A stretch of 64,000 nt of DNA, from positions 2,046,001 through 2,110,000 of the forward strand of contig NZ_CAJGYV010000001.1 in assembly GCF_904846055.1 (NCBI RefSeq), read 5' to 3'. Positions within the stretch are counted from its first letter, which is position 1; each line of letters opens with the position of its first letter. Below, piece by piece: positions 38,253 through 47,866 of the stretch. A program made the translations under genes and the position numbers. This DNA comes from Psychrobacter ciconiae. GTDB lineage: Bacteria > Pseudomonadota > Gammaproteobacteria > Pseudomonadales > Moraxellaceae. Under the pieces are notes generated by a model, which saw only the letters and a program-made list of their open reading frames with translations, made no database searches and was not told the origin of the DNA.

Positions 38253-40736
38253 ATGTTAAGTCGTCATCTTGAAGTTTCCTTACGATTAGCCATGACGCTT
38301 GCACGCCAAAAGTCACATGAATATCTGACGGTTGAGCACTTGTTGCTGGCGCTTCTTGAAAACACCCATGCGGCAAATACGCTGACTGCGTGCAATGCCA
38401 ATATCTCAAGCCTGCGCTCTGAGCTTGAGACTTATATTAATAAGCACACGCCGACTCTTGATGAAAATGTAGAGCAGTCGCCGCAGCCAACCCAAAGCTT
38501 TGACCGGATTTTGCAGCGTGCCATCTTCCATGTTCAGTCGATTGGTGGCGGTCGCCTCGTTGAAGGCTCAGATATTTTAGTGTCGATGTTTTCAGAGCAT
38601 GACACTTACGCGGTTTATTTGCTTAAAAAACAGGGTATTAGCCGCCTTGAGCTTACCCAGTACTTATCGCATGGTCAGAGTAAATCTGACAATCATGAGC
38701 CAGCGCGTCCGATAAGTGGTGAGCGCCGAGCGGTTTCTGATAAAGGCGGCAAAGACCCATTGACGGAGTTTGCCACCAACTTAAATCAGCGTGCGGCTGA
38801 AGGCAAGACTGATCCATTAATTGGTCGTAGTGCTGAGATTGAACGCACAGCGCAAGTGCTTTGCCGCCGCCGTAAGAACAACCCGCTGTTGGTTGGTGAG
38901 CCGGGCGTTGGCAAAACTTCAATTGCTGAAGGCTTAGCTTGGCTCATTATCAATGACAAAGCGCCAAAACCTTTAAGCGGCTGCGTGATTTATAGCCTTG
39001 ATATCGGGGCGCTGATTGCCGGAACTAAGTATCGCGGCGACTTTGAAAAGCGCATGAAATCATTGCTTGATTCACTCAAACAAAAGCCTAATGCGATTTT
39101 GTTTATTGATGAAATCCATATGATTATTGGTGCAGGGTCGTCCATGAGCAGCAATATGGATGTGTCAAATCTGATTAAACCTGCCTTGGCAAATGGTGAG
39201 CTGCGCTGCGTGGGCTCAACGACCTTTACCGAGTATCGACAAGTCTTTGAAAAAGATCATGCGTTATCGCGCCGCTTTCAAAAAATCGATATTAAAGAGC
39301 CAAGCATTGAGGACAGCATTGATATTCTGCGTGGCTTAAAGTCGCGTTATGAAGAGTTTCATAATGTTGAATATACCGATGAAGCGTTGGTCAGCGCGGT
39401 TGAATTGTCCGCCAAACACGTTCACGAGCGCTTTTTACCGGACAAAGCCATTGATGTGATCGATGAGGCGGGCGCTTACAAACGCCTTGGCGTTGTCTCT
39501 GATACTCAAAATATCGATGAGGAGATTAAAGCTGAAAATGAGCTTCTTGCGGATTTGGGCGAAGAAACTCCTGATATCGATAGTACTGCTGAAGACTTAG
39601 CGTTTACTGAGCCAAGTTTTGACGACCAAGAAAAGGGTAAAGCCAAAGCTCAAGCTGCGCCAGTGGTCATCGGAGTCAGCGACATTGAAGCAATTGTTGC
39701 CAAACTTGCTAGAATTCCGCCCAAAACGGTGTCAAGTGATGACAAAAGCGTCCTTGAGCATCTAGAGCGCGACCTAAAACGATTGGTATTTGGTCAGGAT
39801 GAGGCAATTAGCACCCTTGCCGATGCCATTAAATTGTCGCGGGCAGGACTTAAAGCGCCTGATAAACCGATCGGCTCATTTATGTTTGCAGGTCCTACAG
39901 GGGTTGGTAAAACAGAAGTCTCGCAGCAACTGGCAAGTCTTTTAGGCGTCGAGTTGGTTCGCTTTGACATGTCGGAATATATGGAAGCGCATACGGCATC
40001 GCGACTGATTGGCGCGCCTCCAGGATATGTAGGCTTTGACCAAGGTGGGCTATTAACCGAAAAAATCAACCAGCATCCGCATTGCGTGTTGCTCCTTGAT
40101 GAAATCGAAAAAGCGCATCCTGATGTTTTTAACTTACTACTACAAGTGATGGACCATGGAACGCTTACCGATAACAATGGTCGGGTCGCAAGCTTTAAGC
40201 ACGTGATTGTGATTATGACGACCAACGTAGGCGCTGAAAGCATCAGTCGCTCGTCAATGGGCTTTACCCATCAAGACCATAGCCGCGACAATAGCGAGGC
40301 GCTAAAACGAGTATTCACGCCTGAGTTCCGTAACCGCTTAGACGCCATCATTCACTTTAACCCGCTTGATAAAACCGTGGTTATCTCGGTGGTGGATAAA
40401 TTCTTGGTTGAACTGCAAGCTCAGCTTGACGATAAGCAAGTGGTTCTTGAAATTGACGATGAGGTTCGCGACTATTTGGCAGAAAAAGGCTATGACCGTT
40501 TGATGGGTGCAAGACCGATGCAGCGCTTGATTCAAGATGAAATCAAAAAGCCTTTGGCAAGTATGATTTTATTTGGCGAGTTGGTCAATGGTGGTGTGGT
40601 TCATCTGACACTTACGCCAACGGATGAGACAGATAGCGACAAAGCCCAAAGCGATCGGGGCAATAAAGACAGCCGGATTGTGCTAACCGTGGTTGAAACA
40701 CATGAGCCGCACTCAGATTCTGAATCGCTTGCTTAG
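38253..40736 (+). CDS. clpA: ATP-dependent Clp protease ATP-binding subunit ClpA
   Basis: 827 residues. The Clp N-domain (1-145) is followed by AAA+ module 1 with Walker A GEPGVGKTS and Walker B AILFIDEIHMI, an acidic insert at about 430-470, and AAA+ module 2 with Walker A GPTGVGKTE and LLLDEIEKAHPDV. The ClpP-docking loop reads SSMGFTHQD where E. coli ClpA has IGL, keeping the bulky-Gly-bulky form. ClpA unfolds substrates for ClpP and takes N-degron cargo from ClpS, encoded just upstream. The gap of 314 bases suggests separate transcription of clpA. Confidence 0.96.
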   Translation: MLSRHLEVSLRLAMTLARQKSHEYLTVEHLLLALLENTHAANTLTACNANISSLRSELETYINKHTPTLDENVEQSPQPTQSFDRILQRAIFHVQSIGGGRLVEGSDILVSMFSEHDTYAVYLLKKQGISRLELTQYLSHGQSKSDNHEPARPISGERRAVSDKGGKDPLTEFATNLNQRAAEGKTDPLIGRSAEIERTAQVLCRRRKNNPLLVGEPGVGKTSIAEGLAWLIINDKAPKPLSGCVIYSLDIGALIAGTKYRGDFEKRMKSLLDSLKQKPNAILFIDEIHMIIGAGSSMSSNMDVSNLIKPALANGELRCVGSTTFTEYRQVFEKDHALSRRFQKIDIKEPSIEDSIDILRGLKSRYEEFHNVEYTDEALVSAVELSAKHVHERFLPDKAIDVIDEAGAYKRLGVVSDTQNIDEEIKAENELLADLGEETPDIDSTAEDLAFTEPSFDDQEKGKAKAQAAPVVIGVSDIEAIVAKLARIPPKTVSSDDKSVLEHLERDLKRLVFGQDEAISTLADAIKLSRAGLKAPDKPIGSFMFAGPTGVGKTEVSQQLASLLGVELVRFDMSEYMEAHTASRLIGAPPGYVGFDQGGLLTEKINQHPHCVLLLDEIEKAHPDVFNLLLQVMDHGTLTDNNGRVASFKHVIVIMTTNVGAESISRSSMGFTHQDHSRDNSEALKRVFTPEFRNRLDAIIHFNPLDKTVVISVVDKFLVELQAQLDDKQVVLEIDDEVRDYLAEKGYDRLMGARPMQRLIQDEIKKPLASMILFGELVNGGVVHLTLTPTDETDSDKAQSDRGNKDSRIVLTVVETHEPHSDSESLA

Positions 40737-40753
40737 CAAAAAACAGCAGTTAT

Positions 40754-40783
40754 AAAAACGGTTACACCAGTAGCCGTTTTTTT
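40754..40783 (+). terminator. clpA terminator
   Basis: AACGGTTAC and GTAGCCGTT form a nine-pair stem with one G-T pair, followed by seven T. Confidence 0.82.
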
Positions 40784-40838
40784 ATACAATATGAAAAATC
40801 ATAAAGATTTTTAGAATAAATAAAATAAGGACAAAATT

Positions 40839-41579
40839 ATGACCACGCTTTTTGATGAAGACCATGAAAAATCAGCTGCCGAAAAACAAGCTATTTTAGA
40901 AAAAGTCCGTTTGCCACAGGATTGGAAAGAGGCGCTGGCAGATGAGCTGACTTCGAGCAATATGGATCAAATTCGTGCGTTTTTAACTGCAGCTTATCAA
41001 AAAGGCGAGGCGATTTATCCACCGGCAGGCTTGATGTTTAATGCCTTTGACTTAACGCCGTTATCTAAAGTCAAAGTCGTGATTTTGGGTCAAGACCCGT
41101 ATCATAAAGCGGGTCAAGCGATGGGATTGTCATTTTCAGTTCCAAAAGCCATCCCAAAACCGCCCTCGCTTAACAATGTCTTAAAAGAAATGGCGGATGA
41201 TATTGGCATTGCGCCATCCAAACATGGTGATTTAACCCATTGGGCAAAGCAGGGTGTTTTACTATTAAACAGCTCGCTTAGTGTGTTAGAGGCGACACCG
41301 AACAGCCACAAAGACATCGGTTGGGAACAGTTTACCGATGCGGTAATCGACGTGATTAATGAACAAACTGAGCATACCGTGTTTATTTTATGGGGCAGTC
41401 ACGCGCAAAAGAAAGGTAAGTTTATTGACACCGACAAGCATTTAGTATTAACGGCAGTTCATCCGTCGCCACTTGCCGCCAATCGCGGCGGGTTTTTTGG
41501 CAGCAAGCCGTTTTCGAAAACCAATGAGTATTTACTGCAACATGGCAAATCGCCGATTGATTGGCAGTTGCCACAATAA
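40839..41579 (+). CDS. ung: Uracil-DNA glycosylase, family 1
   Basis: 246 residues. The water-activating motif VVILGQDPYHKAGQA and the DNA-intercalation motif HPSPLAANRGGFFGSKPFSKTN are both intact. The second motif has one extra Gly compared with the E. coli HPSPLSAHRGFFG. It removes uracil from DNA at the start of base excision repair. Its stop codon overlaps the tadA start (TAATG). Confidence 0.97.
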   Translation: MTTLFDEDHEKSAAEKQAILEKVRLPQDWKEALADELTSSNMDQIRAFLTAAYQKGEAIYPPAGLMFNAFDLTPLSKVKVVILGQDPYHKAGQAMGLSFSVPKAIPKPPSLNNVLKEMADDIGIAPSKHGDLTHWAKQGVLLLNSSLSVLEATPNSHKDIGWEQFTDAVIDVINEQTEHTVFILWGSHAQKKGKFIDTDKHLVLTAVHPSPLAANRGGFFGSKPFSKTNEYLLQHGKSPIDWQLPQ

Positions 41580-42160
41580 TGGGAAAAAAGTTAACGCCTT
41601 TTATTATCCTAAATGATTTAGCTACGCGAAAATTTTGGTCAATAGCAGATGCTAATTGGATGCAGTACGCCCTGACTCTAGCAAAACAGGGGGCCGCCGT
41701 CGGCGAAGTTCCGGTAGGAGCCGTCATTGTTCATGACAATCAAATGATTGGCGCGGGTTTTAATGCGCCGATTCAATGCCATGACGCCACCGCTCACGCC
41801 GAAATTATGGCATTAAGAGCCGCCTGTCAGCACCTGAAAAACTACCGCCTGCCGCCCGACTCAACCATTTATGTGACGCTTGAGCCTTGTACAATGTGCA
41901 TAGGTGCCCTCATTCATGCTCGCGTAGCAAGGCTTGTTTTTGCCACTTTTGAGCCACGCGCAGGGATGGTTGGTAGTCAAATGGATTTGAGTCAGCAAGA
42001 TTTTTATAACCATCAATTGCAAGTCGACTGCGGATTACTTGCCGAGAAAAGCGCGGTATTGTTAAAGCGGTTTTTTAAACAACGGCGGCAAGCCGCAAAA
42101 CGGTTGAAACAAGCATCCTCTCAAAAAATTGCAACAATTAACGATAAAAAGTCCAGCTAG
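41579..42160 (+). CDS. tadA: tRNA-specific adenosine deaminase TadA
   Basis: 193 residues from an ATG that overlaps the ung stop by one base; the core begins at about residue 22 (MQYALTLAKQGAAVGEVPVG). The zinc site is DATAHAEIMAL (His and catalytic Glu) and LEPCTMCIGALIHAR (two Cys). It deaminates A34 to inosine in tRNA-Arg(ACG), an essential activity. The C-terminal 30 residues are basic. An upstream in-frame start inside ung is possible but unnecessary. Confidence 0.95.
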   Translation: MGKKLTPFIILNDLATRKFWSIADANWMQYALTLAKQGAAVGEVPVGAVIVHDNQMIGAGFNAPIQCHDATAHAEIMALRAACQHLKNYRLPPDSTIYVTLEPCTMCIGALIHARVARLVFATFEPRAGMVGSQMDLSQQDFYNHQLQVDCGLLAEKSAVLLKRFFKQRRQAAKRLKQASSQKIATINDKKSS

Positions 42161-42184
42161 GTGCTAGTGATAGTGATATTTTTT

Positions 42185-42193
42185 TGCTATAAT
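42185..42193 (+). promoter_or_regulatory. Extended -10 promoter element before cmk
   Basis: TGCTATAAT is a perfect extended -10 box located 85 bases before the cmk start. The -35 is weak, as is common with extended -10 promoters. Confidence 0.55.
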
Positions 42194-42277
42194 ATTGCCC
42201 TATTTGACTACGAAAATGACAGCGTAAACTATTTTGTCATTTACGAGCATTGAAGTTTTTGTTAACGGTTGTTTGTC

Positions 42278-43012
42278 ATGTCTTCATCCTTTTTAAATGC
42301 CCAGTCATTACAGCGCTTTCCAGTGATTTGTATCGATGGTCCAAGTGGGGCAGGAAAGGGAACGGCGGCGTGGCGCTTGGCACAAGATTTAGGCTATCAA
42401 TTACTTGATTCGGGTGCGCTTTATCGCATCGTTGGTTTAAAAGCGTTCGAGGCTGGACTGCTAACCGAAGATGCAGACGCTCCGCTTGATGAGGGTTTGC
42501 TTGAACAATTAACCCAAAGTTTGCAAATTAACTTTGAGCCAAATGTCACCGCAAACCGTGTTGATATTATTGTCAATGGTGAAGTCGTTGGTAACCAAGT
42601 TCGCAATGAGACCGTTGGCGGTTTTGCCTCCCAAGTTGCAGTATTTCCAAAGGTTCGAGCGGCGCTATTAAAGCTTCAGCAAGACATGGCAATGCGCTCA
42701 GGGCTGGTGGCAGATGGTCGTGATATGGGAACGGTAGTGTTTCCAGATGCGGAAGTAAAAATATTTTTAACCGCAAGCGCTGAAGCTCGCGCAAGAAGAC
42801 GGGTCATTCAGCTTGAGCGTGACTGTCAAAGCGCTGATTTTGAGCAGATTTTAGCGACGATTAAAGCGCGTGATGTTCGCGATGAAACAAGAAGTGTTGC
42901 GCCATCTAAGCCTGCTGCTGACGCGCTAATGATTGACAGCTCAAACTTGGATGCAACCGAAGTTTATACCACCATTAAGCGCTATTGCCAATCCAAAGGC
43001 ATTTGCTGCTAA
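42278..43012 (+). CDS. cmk: Cytidylate kinase
   Basis: 244 residues from the ATG at 42278, three codons inside an open TTG frame. The P-loop is CIDGPSGAGKGT, GALYR is the CMP-site motif, and DGRDMGTVVFPDAEVKIFLTAS and RRVIQLE form the lid region. It phosphorylates CMP and dCMP. Gene order cmk-rpsA-ihfB matches that of E. coli. Confidence 0.96.
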   Translation: MSSSFLNAQSLQRFPVICIDGPSGAGKGTAAWRLAQDLGYQLLDSGALYRIVGLKAFEAGLLTEDADAPLDEGLLEQLTQSLQINFEPNVTANRVDIIVNGEVVGNQVRNETVGGFASQVAVFPKVRAALLKLQQDMAMRSGLVADGRDMGTVVFPDAEVKIFLTASAEARARRRVIQLERDCQSADFEQILATIKARDVRDETRSVAPSKPAADALMIDSSNLDATEVYTTIKRYCQSKGICC

Positions 43013-43118
43013 AGACAGTTGCTGCTAGTAAATTGATAAGCTTATTAGCACCAGCTTTTTTATATGGCAAGATAAAATACAAAACCAGTATCTCGTTTTA
43101 TATTGCCATAAATTTGAT

Positions 43119-43143
43119 CCGTACTGTGCTGGACAGGCTACGG
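43119..43143 (+). promoter_or_regulatory. Stem-loop in the rpsA leader
   Basis: CCGTA/TACGG with inner CTGT/ACAG forms an apical hairpin 20 bases before the rpsA ATG and directly upstream of the weak AAAGG ribosome site. S1 in E. coli represses its own translation through a structured leader, so this hairpin is a candidate for the same control. Confidence 0.5.
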
Positions 43144-43162
43144 CTATACAAAGGTAGAAATA

Positions 43163-44842
43163 ATGGAATCATTTGCTGAACTATTTGAAGCGAGCATTGA
43201 AGATCAAGGTCTTGATATTGAGCGCGGCTCAGTCATCACCGGAACGGTCGTTGCTATTGATAGCGACTGGATCACGGTTGATACCGGACTTAAATCTGAA
43301 GGTATCGTCGCTCGTGAAGAGTTTTTAAATGACGAAGGCGAGCTTGAAGTAGCAGTTGGCGATAGCGTTGACGTGGTGGTCGAAGCGGTTGACAACGGTA
43401 TGGGAAATACCTTGTTGTCACGTGAAAAAGCCAAGCGCGTTGAGACTTGGAATGTCCTTGAAAAAATCTATGACAATGATGAGATTGTAAAAGGCGTGAT
43501 TTCAAGCAAAGTTAAAGGCGGCTTTACCGTAGATATCGGTTCAGTTCGCGCGTTCTTGCCAGGATCATTGGTTGATGTTCGTCCGATTCGCGACACCACC
43601 CATTTAGAAGGCAAAGAGCTTGAATTTAAAGTTATTAAGCTTGATCAAAAACGCAACAACGTTGTAGTTAGCCGCCGCGCAGTGATGGAAGCTGAGAACT
43701 CAGCTGAGCGTGAAGAGCTATTAAACAAGCTTGAAGAGGGTATCGAAGTTGAAGGTATCGTCAAAAACTTGACCGACTACGGTGCGTTTGTTGACTTAGG
43801 CGGCATTGACGGTCTTCTTCACATCACTGACATGGCTTGGCGCCGTATCAAGCACCCATCTGAGGTGGTTGAAGTTGGTCAAGACCTAAAAGTTAAAGTA
43901 TTAAAGTTTGACCGTGAGCGTAACCGTGTAAGCTTAGGCTTAAAACAGCTTGGCACAGATCCTTGGGATAACGTTGGCGCAACCTACCCTGTAGGCAGTG
44001 TGGTTAAAGCTCGTGTAACTAACTTGACTGATTACGGCTGCTTTGCTGAAATTTCAGAGGGCATCGAAGGCTTAGTTCACGTATCTGAGATGGATCACAC
44101 CAACAAAAACATCCACCCATCAAAAGTCGTTCAAGTGGGTGATGACATCGATGTGATGATTCTTGATATCGACGAAGAGCGTCGCCGTATCAGCCTTGGC
44201 ATCAAACAAACCCTTGCTAACCCTTGGGATGAGTTTGACAAAAAACACGAGCGTGGCGACAAGATTGAAGGCACAATTAAATCAATCACTGATTTTGGTA
44301 TCTTCATCGGTCTTGATGGTGGCATCGACGGCTTAGTTCACTTGTCAGACATCTCTTGGAACGAGTCTGGCGAAGATGCGATCCGCAACTACAATAAAGG
44401 CGACACCGTTGAAGCAATGGTATTGTCTGTAGATGCTGAAGCTAACCGTATCAGCCTTGGTGTCAAGCAGTTAAGCTCAGACCCATTCAATGAGTACTTA
44501 GTTTCTCATGACCGCGGCGCCATCGTGACTGGTAAAGTAAAAGAAGTTGACGCTAAAGGCGCGGTCATTGAATTGGCAGGCGACGTTGAAGGCTACCTTC
44601 GTGCTTCAGAAATTCAGCGTGACCGTGTTGAAGATGCAACTAAGCATTTAAATGTTGGTGACGACGTTGAAGCGAAAATCATCAGTGTTGATCGTAAATC
44701 TCGCGGCATCAGCTTGTCAATTAAAGCTAAAGATGAAGCTGAAGAGCGTCAAGCAATCAAAGATTTGAGCAGCAACTCTCAGCAGTCAACTGATGCTCAG
44801 CCAAAAACGATTGGTGATTTGATTAAAGAGCAAATGCAATAA
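43163..44842 (+). CDS. rpsA: 30S ribosomal protein S1
   Basis: 559 residues, close to the 557 of E. coli. Six S1 (OB-fold) repeats can be seen, with recurring segments such as [36 protein letters not shown] and [21 protein letters not shown]1 docks mRNA on the 30S subunit. Codon use is strongly biased to favoured codons (for example AAC, CGT, GGT), as expected for a highly expressed gene. It ends at a strong terminator. Confidence 0.98.
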   Translation: MESFAELFEASIEDQGLDIERGSVITGTVVAIDSDWITVDTGLKSEGIVAREEFLNDEGELEVAVGDSVDVVVEAVDNGMGNTLLSREKAKRVETWNVLEKIYDNDEIVKGVISSKVKGGFTVDIGSVRAFLPGSLVDVRPIRDTTHLEGKELEFKVIKLDQKRNNVVVSRRAVMEAENSAEREELLNKLEEGIEVEGIVKNLTDYGAFVDLGGIDGLLHITDMAWRRIKHPSEVVEVGQDLKVKVLKFDRERNRVSLGLKQLGTDPWDNVGATYPVGSVVKARVTNLTDYGCFAEISEGIEGLVHVSEMDHTNKNIHPSKVVQVGDDIDVMILDIDEERRRISLGIKQTLANPWDEFDKKHERGDKIEGTIKSITDFGIFIGLDGGIDGLVHLSDISWNESGEDAIRNYNKGDTVEAMVLSVDAEANRISLGVKQLSSDPFNEYLVSHDRGAIVTGKVKEVDAKGAVIELAGDVEGYLRASEIQRDRVEDATKHLNVGDDVEAKIISVDRKSRGISLSIKAKDEAEERQAIKDLSSNSQQSTDAQPKTIGDLIKEQMQ

Positions 44843-44879
44843 GCTTAATAAAGCATTGTTGTCTGTAAGATAACTAATA

Positions 44880-44909
44880 AAAAAAGCGGCTTCGGTCGCT
44901 TTTTTTTAT
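44880..44909 (+). terminator. rpsA terminator
   Basis: AAAAAAGCG, GCTTCGGT loop region, CGCTTTTTTTT, about 38 bases after the rpsA stop. Confidence 0.85.
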
Positions 44910-45203
44910 GGCGGATATTGATAGATGAGGTTGTTTTTCAAAGCCGAACTATTCTGAAACGATTTTTATCATCAAAATTGCCCGCTAATATTTGCAACAT
45001 TGGGTAACGAAATGTAAAATAGGACTAAGTGGTTGAAATCGCATTAACTTTTATAAAAAATGAATCTGGGCGAAACCTATTTTTATAACCGACAATATGC
45101 CTCGCCGCTAAATATAAAGCAGTAACGACAATATTGGTTGTTAAGGTTGACTCATGACGCCTTGACACGATGATACTCATGACTCAATAAGGTAAGCGTA
45201 ATA
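44910..45203. other. Leader and promoter region of ihfB
   Basis: About 290 AT-rich bases. TTGAAA at about 45033 followed by TATAAA 14 bases later is a possible but tight sigma70 pair. No frame is credible. Confidence 0.4.
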
Positions 45204-45506
45204 ATGCAACAAGCGATTAATAAGTCTGATTTTATTAACAATTTGAGCGCAAACTGTGACACCATGACTGAAGTAGTGGTTGATGATGCGGTTCGCGAGA
45301 TTTTAAATCTGATGATTGATACCCTTGCCAATGATGGCCGTGTTGAAGTTCGCGGTTTTGGCAGTTTTTGCTTGCATCACCGCCGCGCAAGAACCGGTCG
45401 CAACCCAAAAACCGGCGAGAGCGTTCCGGTTCCGGCAAAAGCAATTCCACATTTCAAGCCGGGCAAAGCGCTTCGTGAGGCGGTCAATGACAATGCTTTG
45501 GCTTAA
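45204..45506 (+). CDS. ihfB: Integration host factor subunit beta
   Basis: 100 residues. It shows the HU/IHF fold with VEVRGFGSFCLHHRRARTGR and NPKTGE, the arm that carries the intercalating Pro (ESVPVPAK). With IhfA it bends DNA sharply at specific sites. It lies in the conserved rpsA-ihfB order and ends at its own terminator. Confidence 0.96.
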   Translation: MQQAINKSDFINNLSANCDTMTEVVVDDAVREILNLMIDTLANDGRVEVRGFGSFCLHHRRARTGRNPKTGESVPVPAKAIPHFKPGKALREAVNDNALA

Positions 45507-45515
45507 GCAATTAAG

Positions 45516-45550
45516 CGCTGATTGAATGATTTTCAATCAGCGTTTTTTTT
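45516..45550 (+). terminator. ihfB terminator
   Basis: CGCTGATTGA and TCAATCAGCG form a perfect 10-bp stem, followed by eight T. Confidence 0.9.
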
Positions 45551-45616
45551 GTGCTAAATTTTAACTTCATCAAAAATCTTATTTCTACCAATCTTTATCT
45601 ATAAAGCGATTTTAAT

Positions 45617-46333
45617 ATGAATATGACATCCTCGCTCCCAAATGCCGTGACTTCTCCTGTGATTGTCGCGCTCGACAATATGACAAAAGATGCCGCCCTA
45701 GCTCTAGCTGACCAGCTTGACCCAAAATTGTGCCGCCTAAAAGTTGGCAAAGAGTTGTTTACTCGCTATGGCACGCAGATCGTCACAGAATTGCAAAATC
45801 GCGGCTTTGAAATATTTTTGGATTTAAAATTTCACGATATTCCAAATACTACCGCACAAGCGGTGAAAGCAGCCGCAGAGTTGGGCGTTTGGATGGTGAA
45901 TGTCCATGCCGGTTCTGGGTTTGAGGCGATGTCGCGCGCCAAGCAAGCACTTGACGATGGCGGCTACCAGACCTTATTAATTGCGGTCACGGTGCTCACC
46001 TCAATGACGGAAGCAGGATTGGCGCAAATCGGCGTGAATGATGCGCTTGATACTCAAGTTGGTCGTTTAGCGATGCTGACGCGAGATGCGGGGCTTGATG
46101 GGGTGGTTTGTTCAGCGCGTGAGGCGATCATGCTCAAGTCCCTTTGTGGTACTGATTTCAAGCTTATCACCCCTGGCATCCGCTTAGCTGGGGATAGTCG
46201 TGACGATCAAGCGCGGATTTGTACCCCAAAGCAAGCGCTTAATGATGGCGCAGACTTTTTGGTGATCGGGCGCTCCATCACAAAGGCGGCGGATCCATTG
46301 GCTAAGCTAAACTTGATTTTAGCAGGGATTTAG
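45617..46333 (+). CDS. pyrF: Orotidine 5'-phosphate decarboxylase
   Basis: 238 residues. The active site is intact: IVALDNM (Asp), KVGKELF (Lys) and [12 protein letters not shown], which supplies the Asp-Lys-Asp tetrad residues. [17 protein letters not shown] and FLVIGRSIT form the phosphate-binding loop. It makes UMP from OMP. An intrinsic terminator follows. Confidence 0.97.
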   Translation: MNMTSSLPNAVTSPVIVALDNMTKDAALALADQLDPKLCRLKVGKELFTRYGTQIVTELQNRGFEIFLDLKFHDIPNTTAQAVKAAAELGVWMVNVHAGSGFEAMSRAKQALDDGGYQTLLIAVTVLTSMTEAGLAQIGVNDALDTQVGRLAMLTRDAGLDGVVCSAREAIMLKSLCGTDFKLITPGIRLAGDSRDDQARICTPKQALNDGADFLVIGRSITKAADPLAKLNLILAGI

Positions 46334-46358
46334 TTTTAGTTATTATTAGAAACGATCG

Positions 46359-46388
46359 AAAAAGCTGTGCAAAAGGTTCAGCTTTTTT
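46359..46388 (+). terminator. pyrF terminator
   Basis: AAAAAGCTG and CAGCTTTTT flank an 11-base loop, then more T. Confidence 0.82.
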
Positions 46389-46689
46389 TGATATTAATGA
46401 ATAGTATTTATAAAAAGTATATTTGCGATATTGACTGCATAGAAAACAAGAATGATGACAACTGAGTATAAATTATATTGTACTGAGATAGGCAGTTTAG
46501 AGCTGGTACGTAACAGCGACTTATATTTTAAGATAACCGTTAACTATTTCCTGCGAAACTTTCATATTAAAAATTATCTCAATCAAGCCTGCTATCAAGG
46601 AAAGCTGAAAGGTTGGTTTTTCATGGAAAGGTTAGTAAGTAGAATAGATGAAAATACGATTTTTACCTTTAAAAAAAACAAGTTGATTA

Positions 46690-47547
46690 GGGGGTGTTGA
46701 ACATTCATAATTTCAGCCAGATATAAGCACAAGCGAGCGCGACCGTATTCTCATAACTCTGCTTGAGCTTATCAAATCTGGTGGCAACTGCCCTATAGTT
46801 TTTAAGCTTAGCGAAAGCGTTTTCCACTAAGTGACGTACATTGTACAAGTCCCAATCCATATGATCATTAGAGGACTTAGTGTTTGCTCTTCGAGGGATA
46901 TTATCACGCGTTCCTGCCTGTTTAATATGCTCTCGCAGTGCCTCAGAATCATAGCCTTTATCAGCACATAAAATCTCCGTGTTGCTCAAGTCAACTTTGT
47001 CTACCAAGTCTGGTGCCACTTTTACATCATGAGTGGTGCTATCAGATAGAATAAAGATGATGGGATTGCCATGAGCATCAACGGCTAAGTGAATCTTGGT
47101 CGCTCGACCTGCAACGCTTTTACTAATGGCCTGAGCATTCTCATGAGCACCACTGCTGTGCTGATGCGCTTTGACATGAGTGGCATCAATGAAGACCCAT
47201 TCAAGGTCTGAGCCTTTGATCAATAATTCAAACAGCGCAATCAGCTTATTGCTGGCAGACCAGCGCCGGAATGCTTTGTAGACGGTATTAGACTTGCCAA
47301 AATACTCTGGTAAATCACGCCAAGGACAACCAACGCGCATCCGATATAGCACGCCTTCAACCGTTCTCCTAAGATTTACTTTGTCATAGAGATTTAATTC
47401 GAGTAAGATAGGTCTTAGTCTTGTCCAGTGTTCATCTGTGAGCATCGTGCGAGGCATAGCGATCGGCATCTTTTTTGTGTGAGAACTTAAAGATTAACCG
47501 TTCGCTATTTTTTTGCCATCAATTTCTTCCCAATGTTCAACACGCCC
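46690..47547. mobile_element. IS5-family insertion sequence, 858 bp
   Basis: Terminal inverted repeats are GGGGGTGTTGAACATT at the left (46690-46705) and the complement of GGGCGTGTTGAACATT at the right (47532-47547), 15 of 16 matched. A TA dinucleotide flanks both ends (46688-46689 and 47548-47549), consistent with a 2-bp target duplication. One transposase gene fills the element on the minus strand. Its intact ends and open frame point to a recent insertion. Confidence 0.9.
46705..47469 (-). CDS. IS5-family DDE transposase
   Basis: 254 residues in a single frame. An N-terminal DUF4096-type region contains LTDEHWTRLRPIL and RMRVGCPWRDLPEYFGKSNTVY. The DDE residues are visible in VFIDATHVKAH (Asp), EILCADKGYDSEAL (Asp) and LVENAFAKLKNYR (Glu). 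The stop codon touches the left inverted repeat. The frame is intact, so the enzyme is probably active. The start may be one of three nearby ATGs. Confidence 0.94.
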   Translation of the reverse strand: MPIAMPRTMLTDEHWTRLRPILLELNLYDKVNLRRTVEGVLYRMRVGCPWRDLPEYFGKSNTVYKAFRRWSASNKLIALFELLIKGSDLEWVFIDATHVKAHQHSSGAHENAQAISKSVAGRATKIHLAVDAHGNPIIFILSDSTTHDVKVAPDLVDKVDLSNTEILCADKGYDSEALREHIKQAGTRDNIPRRANTKSSNDHMDWDLYNVRHLVENAFAKLKNYRAVATRFDKLKQSYENTVALACAYIWLKL

Positions 47548-47866
47548 TAATTCTAATAGAAATGTTGAATACCGCCAAACTTTAGGTGATAGGCTAAAGA
47601 TAAATATGGAGGGCTATCAAATTGATATTTTTGAGCTTGACGGTATGAAAGCTTTAAGATGGTCAGGTGAGTTGTCGGAGGAAGATATATTTTTAATTAC
47701 CTGCATTGTTATTTATATATACGTATTAAAATTCTCGCATAGATCATTTGAGTATTTTTCATCTAAAAGCTATGAATAAATAATATTCACACGCCACCGT
47801 AAAAATTGATTGCTACAAAAGTTGTCATTGGTTCACCCTAGCCAAAAAATCTGCTAGTCTTGAGCA

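Larger units (their letters stand above)
46452..47779 (+). pseudogene. Unknown gene split by an IS5-family element
   Basis: The 5' part (46452 to 46689) and the 3' part (47548 to 47779) form one frame if the IS and one copy of the TA duplication are removed. The joined reading passes through KKNKLI, then NSNRNVEYRQTLGD, without a shift. The restored protein is 155 residues. It has no motif I recognise; the end contains a hydrophobic stretch (IFLITCIVIYIYVLKF) and is Tyr/Phe-rich. Both halves are much more AT-rich than the neighbouring genes, suggesting transfer. As it stands the 5' half reads 82 residues and stops just inside the IS. The last 25 codons may themselves be altered, so full original length is uncertain. 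Confidence 0.75.

Noticed and set aside
46452..46700. The 82-codon frame before the IS as an intact small gene
   Set aside because: Its last three codons and stop come from the IS end, and the frame continues on the far side of the element, so it is the 5' piece of a broken gene.
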